Source of the DNA: DATLFI01 sp035524895
Lineage (GTDB): Bacteria > Acidobacteriota > Thermoanaerobaculia > Multivoradales > Multivoraceae
Assembly (NCBI GenBank): GCA_035524895.1
Contig: DATLFI010000439.1
Span: forward strand, 1 to 16,543
Length of the DNA stretch: 16,543 nt
Direction: 5' to 3'
Under the pieces are notes generated by a model that was not told the origin of the DNA, did no database searches, and saw nothing but the letters and a program-made list of their open reading frames with translations. Below, in pieces: positions 5,713 to 12,750 of the stretch. Positions within the stretch are counted from its first letter, which is position 1. The number at the start of each line of letters is the position of its first letter. Position numbers and translations under genes: made by a program.

Positions 5713-7920
5713 CTAGTGCGTGGCTTCCTCGGCGAGGGCGAGATCCACGCGGCGACGTGCTATGTCTACCGCCGCCACGCGCACCCGGATGGAATCCCCG
5801 AGCCGCAGGCGCCGGCCACGCCGGCGCCCCACCAGCTCGAGGTTGTCCGGGTCGTGCTCGTAGAAGTCGTCGTCGAGCCGTTCCACCGAGATCAACCCGT
5901 CTATCCCGAGCTCGCCGAGCATTACGAAGACGCCGAAGGACTCGACTCCGGTGATGGTGCCCGACCACTCGGAGCCGGTGCGGTCCTCGAGATAGCGCAC
6001 CTTCTTCCAGCGGCGGAGCGCGCGCTCCGCTGCCTCGGCGACCCGCTCCCTGTCGCTCAGCCGGCGCGCGAGCTCGGCCGGGCTCTCTACGGCGGTGTCT
6101 CGTGCCAGTGCGGGCGCGGCGCCCAGCAGCTCCGTCATGCGCCGGTGGTCGACCAGGTCCGGGTAGCGGCGAATCGGCGAGGTGAAGTGGCAATAGTAGG
6201 GGGCGGCGAGCGCGAAGTGTCCGTCGCAGGAGGGCGCGTAGACGGCACGGCTCATCGCGCGCAGGGTGAGCTGCTCGAGAACCCCGGCGCCGCCTCGCTC
6301 CCGGGCCGAACGCAGCATGCGCGCCAGCTCGCCAGCCTCGAGTGAACCGCCGGGCTCGAGGCGCGGCGGGTCGACCCCCAGGGCAACGGCCAGACGGGCC
6401 AGGGGCTCGATGTCGTCCGGTCTGGGAGCCGGATGGACCCGGTAGAGCGCTGGCGGACCCGCATCCGGGTCGATCCTTCGAGCCAGGTTCTCACCCACGG
6501 CCTCGTTGGCCGCGATCATGAGCTCCTCGATCACACGTTGCGACTCCAGCCGCTCCGCCTGCTCGATGTGCACGATCGCGCCCATCTCGTCGATACGCAG
6601 CTCGACCTCCGGCAGCAGGAAGTCGATGGCACCACGATCCTGGCGCCAATCCAGCAGGCGCGACGCCAGCAGGCGAGCCGCGTCCAGCAGCCGGGCGACC
6701 TCGTCCGGCAGGCGCGGCGCACCGGCCGTGCCCTGGAGGTAGTCCTCGACCTGCCGGTAGGTGAGCCGCGCGCGGCTGCGGATGACGCTGCGCGAGAACT
6801 TGGACGATGTGCGCCGCCCGTCCTGGTCGAAGCGCAGCTCGACCGTGAGCGCGAGGCGGTCGACACCGGGCTTGAGCGAGCAGAGCTGCTCCGAGAGCGC
6901 TCCCGGCAGCATGTGCACCGCCCGCTCGGGAAAATAGACGCTGGTGCCTCGGCGACTGGCCTCGCGATCGATCGCACTGCCGACGCGCACGTAGTGGGCG
7001 ACATCGGCGATGTGGACCCGAGCCAGGAAACCGCCGCGAGTGCGACGCACCTCGATCGCGTCGTCGAAGTCACGCGCGTGCTCTCCGTCGATGGTGACGG
7101 CGAGCCGGTCTCGGAGATCGAGGCGGCCGGCCCAGTCCTTGGGTCCCGGCTCGGGGGGGAGCTTGGCTGCCTCCGCGAGCACGTCGTCCGGGAAGCTCTC
7201 GACGATTTCGAAGTGCCTCAACACGACGGCGATATCGGTGCCGGGCTCCTCCAGCGTGCCGAGCACCTCCGTTACCCGGGCAGGGATCGAGCCATCACGA
7301 CGGTTCTCGCCCAGCTCGAGCACCACCCAGGTGCCTGGTGCCAGGTCACGCGCCCCTTCGACCCGCACGTCGCCGGCATCGAACCACTGGTCGGCGTCCC
7401 AGGGGCGCACGACCAGCTTCCGGCGAGAGCCCTCGTCCCGCACCAGCTCACCGACCATCCTGCGGTGAACGCGACGCAGGACCGCAACCACCACAGCCAA
7501 GGGCAGCTCCCCCTTGCGCGCCGCACGGCCCGGCGCCGACTTACCCGGCCGCACCAGCACGAAGTCGCCCTGCCGGGCGCCGCCACGATCGCGCTCGGGG
7601 ACGAAGACCTCGTCGGGACCCCTGGCGGGGTTTCGGGCACCATGGCGCCGGCCAGCTTCCGGCGCCGGGGTTGCACGCCGCACCACACCTCCGGCGCGGC
7701 CGCGGCGGGTGAACGTACCCGGCCACCAGCGGACGTCGTCGACGGCGTACCAGCGCCTGGCCCAGAGCACCGCACGGCCCTCGGTACGGAGCCCAGCCAG
7801 TGCCGCGGCCACGTCGCCTTCGTCAGTGCCGGTGCCCCCGAGCTCACTCTCCGGCAGGCCACGCTGGCCAGCATGTCGGAGGCGCGCCATCACGCTGGCA
7901 GCCTGTTCTTCGATAGACAC
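5713..7920 (-). CDS. rnr: Ribonuclease R (RNB-family 3'-5' exoribonuclease)
   Basis: This 735-residue exoribonuclease hydrolyses RNA processively from the 3' end. The order is an N-terminal winged-helix-like segment (1-60), cold-shock-type OB domains (about 65-225), the RNB catalytic domain (about 260-600) and a C-terminal S1 domain (about 653-730). The catalytic motif IDGEHARDFDDAI gives Asp278, Asp284, Asp286 and Asp287, matching the four metal-binding aspartates of RNase II/R. YFPERAVHMLPGALSEQLCSL (329-349) and YCHFTSPIRRYPDL (576-589) are also present. The S1 domain starts SGTITGVESFGVFVML. The long Lys-rich tail of E. coli RNase R is absent; the protein stops right after S1. The GTG start at 7920 has GAGG at 7927-7930, six bases upstream. 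That start codon is shared with the -35 box of the divergent tRNA promoter. Confidence 0.96.
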   Translation of the reverse strand: MSIEEQAASVMARLRHAGQRGLPESELGGTGTDEGDVAAALAGLRTEGRAVLWARRWYAVDDVRWWPGTFTRRGRAGGVVRRATPAPEAGRRHGARNPARGPDEVFVPERDRGGARQGDFVLVRPGKSAPGRAARKGELPLAVVVAVLRRVHRRMVGELVRDEGSRRKLVVRPWDADQWFDAGDVRVEGARDLAPGTWVVLELGENRRDGSIPARVTEVLGTLEEPGTDIAVVLRHFEIVESFPDDVLAEAAKLPPEPGPKDWAGRLDLRDRLAVTIDGEHARDFDDAIEVRRTRGGFLARVHIADVAHYVRVGSAIDREASRRGTSVYFPERAVHMLPGALSEQLCSLKPGVDRLALTVELRFDQDGRRTSSKFSRSVIRSRARLTYRQVEDYLQGTAGAPRLPDEVARLLDAARLLASRLLDWRQDRGAIDFLLPEVELRIDEMGAIVHIEQAERLESQRVIEELMIAANEAVGENLARRIDPDAGPPALYRVHPAPRPDDIEPLARLAVALGVDPPRLEPGGSLEAGELARMLRSARERGGAGVLEQLTLRAMSRAVYAPSCDGHFALAAPYYCHFTSPIRRYPDLVDHRRMTELLGAAPALARDTAVESPAELARRLSDRERVAEAAERALRRWKKVRYLEDRTGSEWSGTITGVESFGVFVMLGELGIDGLISVERLDDDFYEHDPDNLELVGRRRGRRLRLGDSIRVRVAAVDIARRRVDLALAEEATH

Positions 7921-7942
7921 CCCTAGCCTCGCTTCCTATAAG
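7914..7942 (+). promoter_or_regulatory. Sigma70-type promoter for tRNA-Leu
   Basis: TAGACA at 7914-7919 (one mismatch to TTGACA) and TATAAG at 7937-7942 are separated by exactly 17 bases. Initiation would fall near 7949, about five bases before the mature tRNA 5' end at 7954. The -35 box covers the rnr start codon (7918-7920), and the spacer covers the rnr Shine-Dalgarno. This is the clearest promoter in the window. Confidence 0.7.
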
Positions 7943-7953
7943 ATCCGCGGCGC

Positions 7954-8040
7954 GCGAAAGTGGCGGAACTGGTAGACGCGCAGGATTCAGGTTCCTGTGG
8001 TGGCAACACCGTGGGGGTTCGAGTCCCCCCTTTCGCACCA
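7954..8040 (+). tRNA. tRNA-Leu (anticodon CAG)
   Basis: The gene is 87 bases including an encoded CCA end (8038-8040). The acceptor stem pairs GCGAAAG (7954-7960) with CTTTCGC before the discriminator A. The D arm contains the expected GG. The anticodon stem CAGGA/TCCTG encloses the loop TTCAGGT, with anticodon CAG at 7988-7990, reading CUG. The long variable arm (GGTGGCAACACC) is the class II feature that distinguishes Leu/Ser tRNAs. The T arm is GGGGG-TTCGAGT-CCCCC. CUG is the main leucine codon expected in a high-GC genome. Confidence 0.97.
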
Positions 8041-8105
8041 GCGTCTTCGAACTGCCCACCCCCGGGTCCCGCACCGAGCGCCTTACATCGAGCGCTGGAA
8101 CGGCA

Positions 8106-8738
8106 GTGTCTGGACCGAATCCCGCGGCGCCGCCCCTCACTCTCAACCGACTCTCGGTCTACCTCCGCTGCCTGAGACAGCTGGAGCGCGAGGGTGTCGC
8201 GCGGGTCTCCTCCCGTCAGTTGGCCGACCGCTTCCACCTCTCCTCGGCCCAGATCCGGAAAGACCTGGCGCACTTTGGTGAATTCGGAGTCCGGGGCGTC
8301 GGCTACGAGGTCTCGTCCCTGGCCGGAAGACTGCATTCGCTGCTCGATCTCGACCAGCGCCATCGGCTGGTCATCGTAGGTATGGGCAACCTGGGCTCGG
8401 CGCTCGCCCGCTACTTCGGCTTCAACGACGACAGCTTCGAGGTGGTTGCTGGCGTCGACAGCAGCCCCGGTCGCGTCGGCGAGCGGGTGGCCTCGGTCCT
8501 GATCGAGCCCTTCTCCGAGCTGGTGCGCGTGGTGCGCGACAGCGCGGCCGAGATCGGCGTCATCACGGTGCCGGCCGAGGCCGCGGAGGCGGCGTACCAG
8601 GGCCTGCTGGAGGCCGGCGTCCGCGCGATCCTCAACTTCGCTCCGGTACAGCTCCAGGAGCGCCCGGGCGTCAGGCTCAAGAACGTGGACATGAGGATCC
8701 ATCTGGAGGAGATGTCTTACTTCCTCGGCTTGCCCTGA
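8106..8738 (+). CDS. rex: Redox-sensing transcriptional repressor Rex
   Basis: Rex is a homodimeric NADH/NAD+ sensor that represses fermentation and respiration genes when NADH is low. The 210-residue product has the N-terminal winged helix (11-65), including VSSRQLADRFHLSSAQIRKD and FGEFGVRGVGY, followed by a Rossmann domain with GMGNLGSAL (92-100). It ends with NVDMRIHLEEMSYFL, the usual C-terminal swapped helix. The GTG start at 8106 gives family-normal length; a weak GGAA lies nearby. No terminator is visible between the upstream tRNA and rex, so some transcription may come from the tRNA promoter. I saw no TTGTGAN6TCACAA-like Rex operator in the window, so autoregulation is not supported. 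The end overlaps rsmD on the other strand by 22 bases. Confidence 0.95.
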   Translation: MSGPNPAAPPLTLNRLSVYLRCLRQLEREGVARVSSRQLADRFHLSSAQIRKDLAHFGEFGVRGVGYEVSSLAGRLHSLLDLDQRHRLVIVGMGNLGSALARYFGFNDDSFEVVAGVDSSPGRVGERVASVLIEPFSELVRVVRDSAAEIGVITVPAEAAEAAYQGLLEAGVRAILNFAPVQLQERPGVRLKNVDMRIHLEEMSYFLGLP

Positions 8739-9304
8739 TCGTGTCGATCCGGATCCGGTGCAGCGCTGACGAAGGAAAGCACGGTGTCGCCGTATCGACG
8801 ACTCTCGGACACCAGCACCTGGTCCGGCACGACCACCTCGACGCGAGCCGAGTGCTCGACCACGAGCTCGGCGCCCGGTGCCAGCAGCAACGATATCGCC
8901 GCGAGCAGCGCGCCGTAGCGCCGGAACGCATAAGGCGGGTCGGCGAACACCAGGTCGAAGGCTCGAGGCCACTCAGCCGGCAAACGCTCGAGCCCCTCCG
9001 GCAGCCGCCGGCGGACCATGGCCGCAACGGTGGCGGAGGCCCCACAGTGGCGGAGGTTGTGCTCCACGACGCGGAGCGACTCGCTCCTCTCGTCGACGAA
9101 GCCACACCACTTCGCGCCCCTGCTGAGCGCCTCGACACCGACCACGCCGCTCCCGGCGTAGAGGTCGAGAACGTCCGAGCCCTCGACGCGACTGCCCCAG
9201 CGCGAGAACAGTGCCTCGCGCACGCGTTCCTGCGTCGGCCTCGCCTGGCTCGGCGCTCGCAGACGCAGGCCGCGCCACGTGCCGCCAGAGACCCGAAGCG
9301 TCAC
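8717..9304 (-). CDS. rsmD: 16S rRNA (guanine966-N2)-methyltransferase RsmD
   Basis: RsmD uses SAM to methylate N2 of G966 in 16S rRNA during 30S assembly. With a GTG start at 9304 the product is 195 residues. It opens VTLRVSGGTWRGLRL, aligned with the usual MRVxxGxxxGxxL start. Next come RPTQERVREALF (23-34), SAM motif I DLYAGSG (47-53) and the N-methyltransferase motif DPPY (122-125). GGAG at 9309-9312 precedes this start. A GTG at 9355 adds 17 residues without family similarity, but it lies only 15 bases after the upstream stop and cannot be excluded. The last residues (PDRHDQGKPRK) are encoded opposite the end of rex. rsmD is the last gene of the Nudix-led cluster. Confidence 0.94.
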   Translation of the reverse strand: MTLRVSGGTWRGLRLRAPSQARPTQERVREALFSRWGSRVEGSDVLDLYAGSGVVGVEALSRGAKWCGFVDERSESLRVVEHNLRHCGASATVAAMVRRRLPEGLERLPAEWPRAFDLVFADPPYAFRRYGALLAAISLLLAPGAELVVEHSARVEVVVPDQVLVSESRRYGDTVLSFVSAAPDPDRHDQGKPRK

Positions 9305-9370
9305 TGCGCTCCGCCGGGCGTCGCAACCGTGCGCGACGCTGGTCGCCACAGGCACGAGGATTTCATCCGG

Positions 9371-10234
9371 TCAACGTCCGAAGCGCTCGCGCCGCCGTAG
9401 CTCGACGAACTCGCGCGGCAGGTCGACCGTTCCGACGTACAGGACGAGCGGCTGTTCCACGGAGCTCAGCTCGACCCCGACGCCATCGGCGGTGTAGCCA
9501 TCGACGCGGAACCAGGTCCCGTCGATACGACGAAGCTCGTCGCCGACCTCGGGTCGATAGCCGGAGGGCAGCCGCGTTGCCCCCTCCGCTGGTACCGACG
9601 TGTCGACTCGGGCGACCAGCTCCTCCGCGATCGTCAAGGCGCGCCGCAGGGCGGGCGAGAGGGTGTCGAACCGACCGAGCGCGAACTCCTCTGGAAGGGC
9701 GCCGGGAAGGTGGATGATCATCCGGCATCGCTCTACCCACTCGCCGCCGACTGTCCCCGAGTCGAGCTCGGTGTCCTCCCGGCTGTCGCCGGCGAGCCGC
9801 GCGAGGTAGGCATCTCGCTCTCTCGGAGGCAGCTCCACCAACCACATCTCTTCGGCTCCAGGCTCGCCCTGGCGCAGGCGCAGGGTTCCGTTCGCGAAGA
9901 GCGTTATGTCGCGGCGATGGGTTTCCGTGCGGCAATCCCAGCGCATCCGCTCTAGGCTTCGCGCCGACACATGCGGGAACAGCTCGTCTCGTGAGACTCG
10001 TGAATCTCGTGCCGAGGAGCTGGCGTCCTCTTGCGCAGAGTCGTCTCGCACTGCGTGCCGCAAAGTGGAGCCCGGGTCCTCTTGCGACTCGACAGGCGCC
10101 GGGCGAAGCTGGGGACCAGGAGGTGGCTGGCCGGGCGCGGCAGTAGGGAGTGCCAGCGCGGCCAGCACGCCGGTCAAGAGCCACCGGCTGATGCCGGCGA
10201 CTGCCGATCGAGCCCGCGACATGTCGGGGCTCAC
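9371..10234 (-). CDS. Exported protein of unknown function
   Basis: This 287-residue product begins with a signal-peptide-like segment (hydrophobic about 17-33, WLLTGVLAALALPTAAPG), followed by a Pro/Gln-rich linker to about residue 60. The mature region contains WDCRTETHRRDITLFANGTL, then an acidic segment with a second Cys (WVERCRMIIHLPG). It ends with an SH3-like beta-rich stretch (YRPEVGDELRRIDGTWFRVDGY...LVLYVGTVDLP). I do not recognise a family. The two cysteines could form a disulfide outside the cytoplasm. Its GTG start overlaps the stop of the amidohydrolase gene by four bases (GTGA, 10231-10234), strong evidence for translational coupling. It ends 15-66 bases before rsmD, depending on the rsmD start. 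Confidence 0.85.
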   Translation of the reverse strand: MSPDMSRARSAVAGISRWLLTGVLAALALPTAAPGQPPPGPQLRPAPVESQEDPGSTLRHAVRDDSAQEDASSSARDSRVSRDELFPHVSARSLERMRWDCRTETHRRDITLFANGTLRLRQGEPGAEEMWLVELPPRERDAYLARLAGDSREDTELDSGTVGGEWVERCRMIIHLPGALPEEFALGRFDTLSPALRRALTIAEELVARVDTSVPAEGATRLPSGYRPEVGDELRRIDGTWFRVDGYTADGVGVELSSVEQPLVLYVGTVDLPREFVELRRRERFGR

Positions 10235-11982
10235 TCCGAAGTCCCGCCCTCGTCGCGATAGCGCACGCGTCCGGCCACGATGGTGTAAACGACGCGCGCT
10301 TCCGCCAGCTCTTCCTCGGGTACCGTCAGGATGTCGTGGGACAGCACTGTCACGTCAGCGTACTTGCCGACCGCGAGCGTCCCCTTGACATCCTCCTCGA
10401 AGGCGGCACGGGCAGCTCCGATGGTGTACGACTCGAGCGCCTCGCGACGAGTCATCGATTGCTCCGGGTAGAACTGCCGTCCGTCCGGCATCCGACGATA
10501 GACCGACGCACGGAAGGATGCGAGTGGGTCCACGTCCTCCACCGGCGCATCCGTGCCGTTGGACACGCGCACGCCTGCGTCGAGCAGCTTGCGCCAGACA
10601 TAAGCGCCCTCCCGCGCGCGCTCCTCGCCGATACGCGACGGTACCCACGGGCCGTCCGACGTCGCGTGCACCCCCTGCATCGAAGCGATGACTCCCAGGG
10701 ACGCGAATCGAGGGATGTCCTGCGGATGGAGGTGCTGCGCGTGCTCGATCCTCCAACGCAACGAGCGCCCTTCGACACCAGCCTCGCGGAACGCCCGTTC
10801 GAAGATGTCGAGCGTCTCTCGGTTTGCCCGATCGCCGATGGCGTGCACGCAGAGTTGATAGTCATGCTCCAAGGCGAGCCGAGCCGCACCCTCGACCTCC
10901 TCGACCGAAGTGGTGTTCAGCCCGCTGGTGTCAGGCTTGTCCGTGTAGGGTTCCAGCAGCCAGGCGCCGTGCGGCCCGAGAGCGCCATCGATCGACTTCT
11001 TGATGCCGCGCACGGTCAAGAACCCTTTGCCATGTCCGACCGTGCGGTGACGCGCCAGGCCCGAGGCAAGGGTCTCGTTGTGGGCCCGCGCCATCACCCA
11101 TAGACGAACCGGCAGCGCTCCCTCATCGGCGAGCCGGCGATAGATCTCGATCAGCTCGAAGCTCGAGCCGGCATCCTGGAAGCTGGTGACTCCCTTGGAA
11201 AGACAGTCCTCGCCGGCCAGCTCCACCACACGTCGCGCGGTGTTCCACTCGAGCTCGTCGCGATCTCGCGACAGCGCCGACATCACCAGCTCCTCGGCCG
11301 TCTCCCGGAGCATTCCGGTGGGCTCGCCAAGGGCGTCCTTGACCACCTCGCCTCCGGGTGGATCGGGCGTGTCGCGGTCGATGCCAGCGAGCTCGAGAGC
11401 CTTGGCGTTGACGAAAGCGGCATGCCCGCTCGCGTGCGTCAACAGCACCGGGTTTGCGGGCGACGCCGCGCTGAGCGATGCATGGACCGGTAGCGCCTGC
11501 ACGCTGGGCTCGGGCGGCCCATCCCACTTCGACTGGTGCCAGCCGCGACCGAGGATCCATTGCCCTTCGGCCGACGCCGCTGCCGCGGCGGCCACCATCT
11601 CGACGATCTCGTCCCAGGTCCGAGCGCCCGCGAGGTCGAGCTGCAGCTTGCCTTGGCCGATCCCGAAGAAGTGACCATGCCCTTCTATGAAGCCGGGGAT
11701 GGCCATCTGGCCAGCCAGGTCGATGACCTCGGTGTCGGCGCCGATCCAGACTTCGGCGTTCTCGTCGCTCCCGACGAAAACGATGCGCCCGTCGCGAGCC
11801 GCCAGCGCCTGCGCCGGAGGCTGGCCCTCCTCGAGCGTGACGATGTTGCCGCCTCGCAGCACCAGGTCTGCCGCTCGCGGCTGCGGGGCGCAACCCGCGA
11901 CCAACAGAGCAAGCCCCAGCGTGATGCTCGGCGTGTTCGGAAGCGAACGGCCACGATTGAGACTCTCGAGCTCGCCGTGCAT
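10231..11982 (-). CDS. Exported lipoprotein amidohydrolase (YtcJ-like, amidohydrolase family 3)
   Basis: From the ATG at 11982 the product is 583 residues. It opens with a lipoprotein signal: ITLGLALLVAGC, with lipobox VAGC and Cys31. The mature part is a metal-dependent amidohydrolase: LVLRGGNIVTLE (40-51), IPGFIEGHGHF (95-105) with the HxH metal ligands 102/104, IKKSIDGALG (327-336), VHAIGD (379-384), RIEHAQHLHP (411-420) and SNGTDAPVEDVDP (474-486) with the catalytic-type Asp478. It closes with GTLAVGKYADVTVLS. This arrangement matches YtcJ-like enzymes that hydrolyse C-N bonds in small amides; the substrate is unknown. An upstream in-frame extension of 58 codons is rejected because of the GGAGG at 11989-11993 and the signal peptide. 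Outer-membrane or periplasmic location is inferred from the lipobox. Confidence 0.93.
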   Translation of the reverse strand: MHGELESLNRGRSLPNTPSITLGLALLVAGCAPQPRAADLVLRGGNIVTLEEGQPPAQALAARDGRIVFVGSDENAEVWIGADTEVIDLAGQMAIPGFIEGHGHFFGIGQGKLQLDLAGARTWDEIVEMVAAAAAASAEGQWILGRGWHQSKWDGPPEPSVQALPVHASLSAASPANPVLLTHASGHAAFVNAKALELAGIDRDTPDPPGGEVVKDALGEPTGMLRETAEELVMSALSRDRDELEWNTARRVVELAGEDCLSKGVTSFQDAGSSFELIEIYRRLADEGALPVRLWVMARAHNETLASGLARHRTVGHGKGFLTVRGIKKSIDGALGPHGAWLLEPYTDKPDTSGLNTTSVEEVEGAARLALEHDYQLCVHAIGDRANRETLDIFERAFREAGVEGRSLRWRIEHAQHLHPQDIPRFASLGVIASMQGVHATSDGPWVPSRIGEERAREGAYVWRKLLDAGVRVSNGTDAPVEDVDPLASFRASVYRRMPDGRQFYPEQSMTRREALESYTIGAARAAFEEDVKGTLAVGKYADVTVLSHDILTVPEEELAEARVVYTIVAGRVRYRDEGGTSE

Positions 11983-11988
11983 CTCTTG

Positions 11989-11993
11989 CCTCC
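11989..11993 (-). promoter_or_regulatory. Ribosome-binding site GGAGG fixing the amidohydrolase start
   Basis: GGAGG lies six bases before the ATG at 11982. It supports that start over the longer in-frame option at 12156, which would run into the Nudix gene and bury the lipoprotein signal 58 residues inside the protein. Confidence 0.75.
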
Positions 11994-12044
11994 GCCTGGC
12001 CGCTGGTACTGGCCGACCCTGCTGTTTCTCGGCGTCCGCCTTCC

Positions 12045-12644
12045 TCACCGCCACGCGAACACCGGCTGCTCGTACTCCGCCACGCGGATCACTCGACCCC
12101 GGTGCACCAACTCGAAGAGCTGATAGACGATCGCTGCCGTGGGGGCGTGAACCCACCTATCCCCGATCGCCACAGAGAGCACAGGGCGCTCGCTCTCCGC
12201 GATCCGTTGGAGACGCGGCACATCCGGACGATCGAGCGTGGCCAAAGGTACCTCGTACGCCGCCGCCACCTCGCGCGGGTCGGGTCGGAGCGCAAGTCGC
12301 TCCGAGGACCATAACACCACTGGCGTGATGACATATCCGGAGCGCGTCGCGTAGTCGTCGAGGCGACCGAGCACCGCTTCGGCCTCGAGATGAACTCCGA
12401 GCTCCTCGGCCAGCTCGCGACGCGCCGCGAGCTCGGGTGACTCGCCATCGTCCAGGCGGCCCCCGGGCAGCGCCCACTGGCCTCGATGGCGACCGAGCGC
12501 CGACGAGCGCCGGGTCAAGAGAAAGCAGAGCCGCTCTTCGTGGTCCGGCGCCAGCACCGCCGCCACCGCAGCATGGCGACGCCCTTCGAGAGGCAGTCCC
12601 CGAGCCTCCAGACCCTCGAGGCGCCCGCGAAGCTCGTCCGGCAT
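12045..12644 (-). CDS. Nudix hydrolase (CoA-pyrophosphatase-like)
   Basis: The product (199 residues from the ATG at 12644) carries a complete Nudix box. It has Gly62, Glu68, then RE at 76-77 and EExG at 80-83 (GRLDDGESPELAARRELAEE). RRSSALGRHRGQWALPGG just before it resembles the NUDT7/NUDT8/CoA diphosphatase group, which cleaves CoA to adenosine-3',5'-bisphosphate and 4'-phosphopantetheine. Substrate assignment is tentative, because Nudix sequence alone is a weak guide. A GTG at 12662 would add six residues (MVSGGG); neither start has a well-spaced Shine-Dalgarno. It appears to head a minus-strand run of Nudix, amidohydrolase (62-base gap), exported protein and rsmD. The heptamer array lies immediately upstream. 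Confidence 0.9.
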   Translation of the reverse strand: MPDELRGRLEGLEARGLPLEGRRHAAVAAVLAPDHEERLCFLLTRRSSALGRHRGQWALPGGRLDDGESPELAARRELAEELGVHLEAEAVLGRLDDYATRSGYVITPVVLWSSERLALRPDPREVAAAYEVPLATLDRPDVPRLQRIAESERPVLSVAIGDRWVHAPTAAIVYQLFELVHRGRVIRVAEYEQPVFAWR

Positions 12645-12698
12645 TCCACCACCAGAGACCACGCGCGGCTTTCTACCATGTTGAACGTTTCTCAGGCT

Positions 12699-12750
12699 CT
12701 CAGGACTCAGGACTCAGGACTCAGGACTCAGGACTCAGGACTCAGGACTC
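12699..12750. repeat. 7-bp tandem repeat array, CTCAGGA x 7 plus a partial unit
   Basis: Seven identical CTCAGGA units run from 12699 to 12747, followed by CTC (12748-12750). A diverged unit (CTCAGGC) lies just before, at 12691-12697. On the minus strand the unit reads TCCTGAG. The first unit supplies the TGA stop of the lytic transglycosylase (12744-12742); the rest fills the gap to the Nudix gene. Perfect identity between units suggests recent expansion or ongoing slippage. There are no unique spacers, so it is not a CRISPR. Confidence 0.95.

Noticed and set aside
6433..7926. Plus-strand 497-codon frame antisense to rnr
   Set aside because: Same antisense codon-bias effect; no family resemblance and no ribosome-binding site.
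8041..8105. Intrinsic terminator after tRNA-Leu
   Set aside because: Only a 5-bp stem (AGCGC/GCGCT) without a T-run is present, too weak to call.
12699..12750. CRISPR or direct-repeat array
   Set aside because: Units are 7 bases and contiguous with no spacers, so it is a simple tandem repeat.
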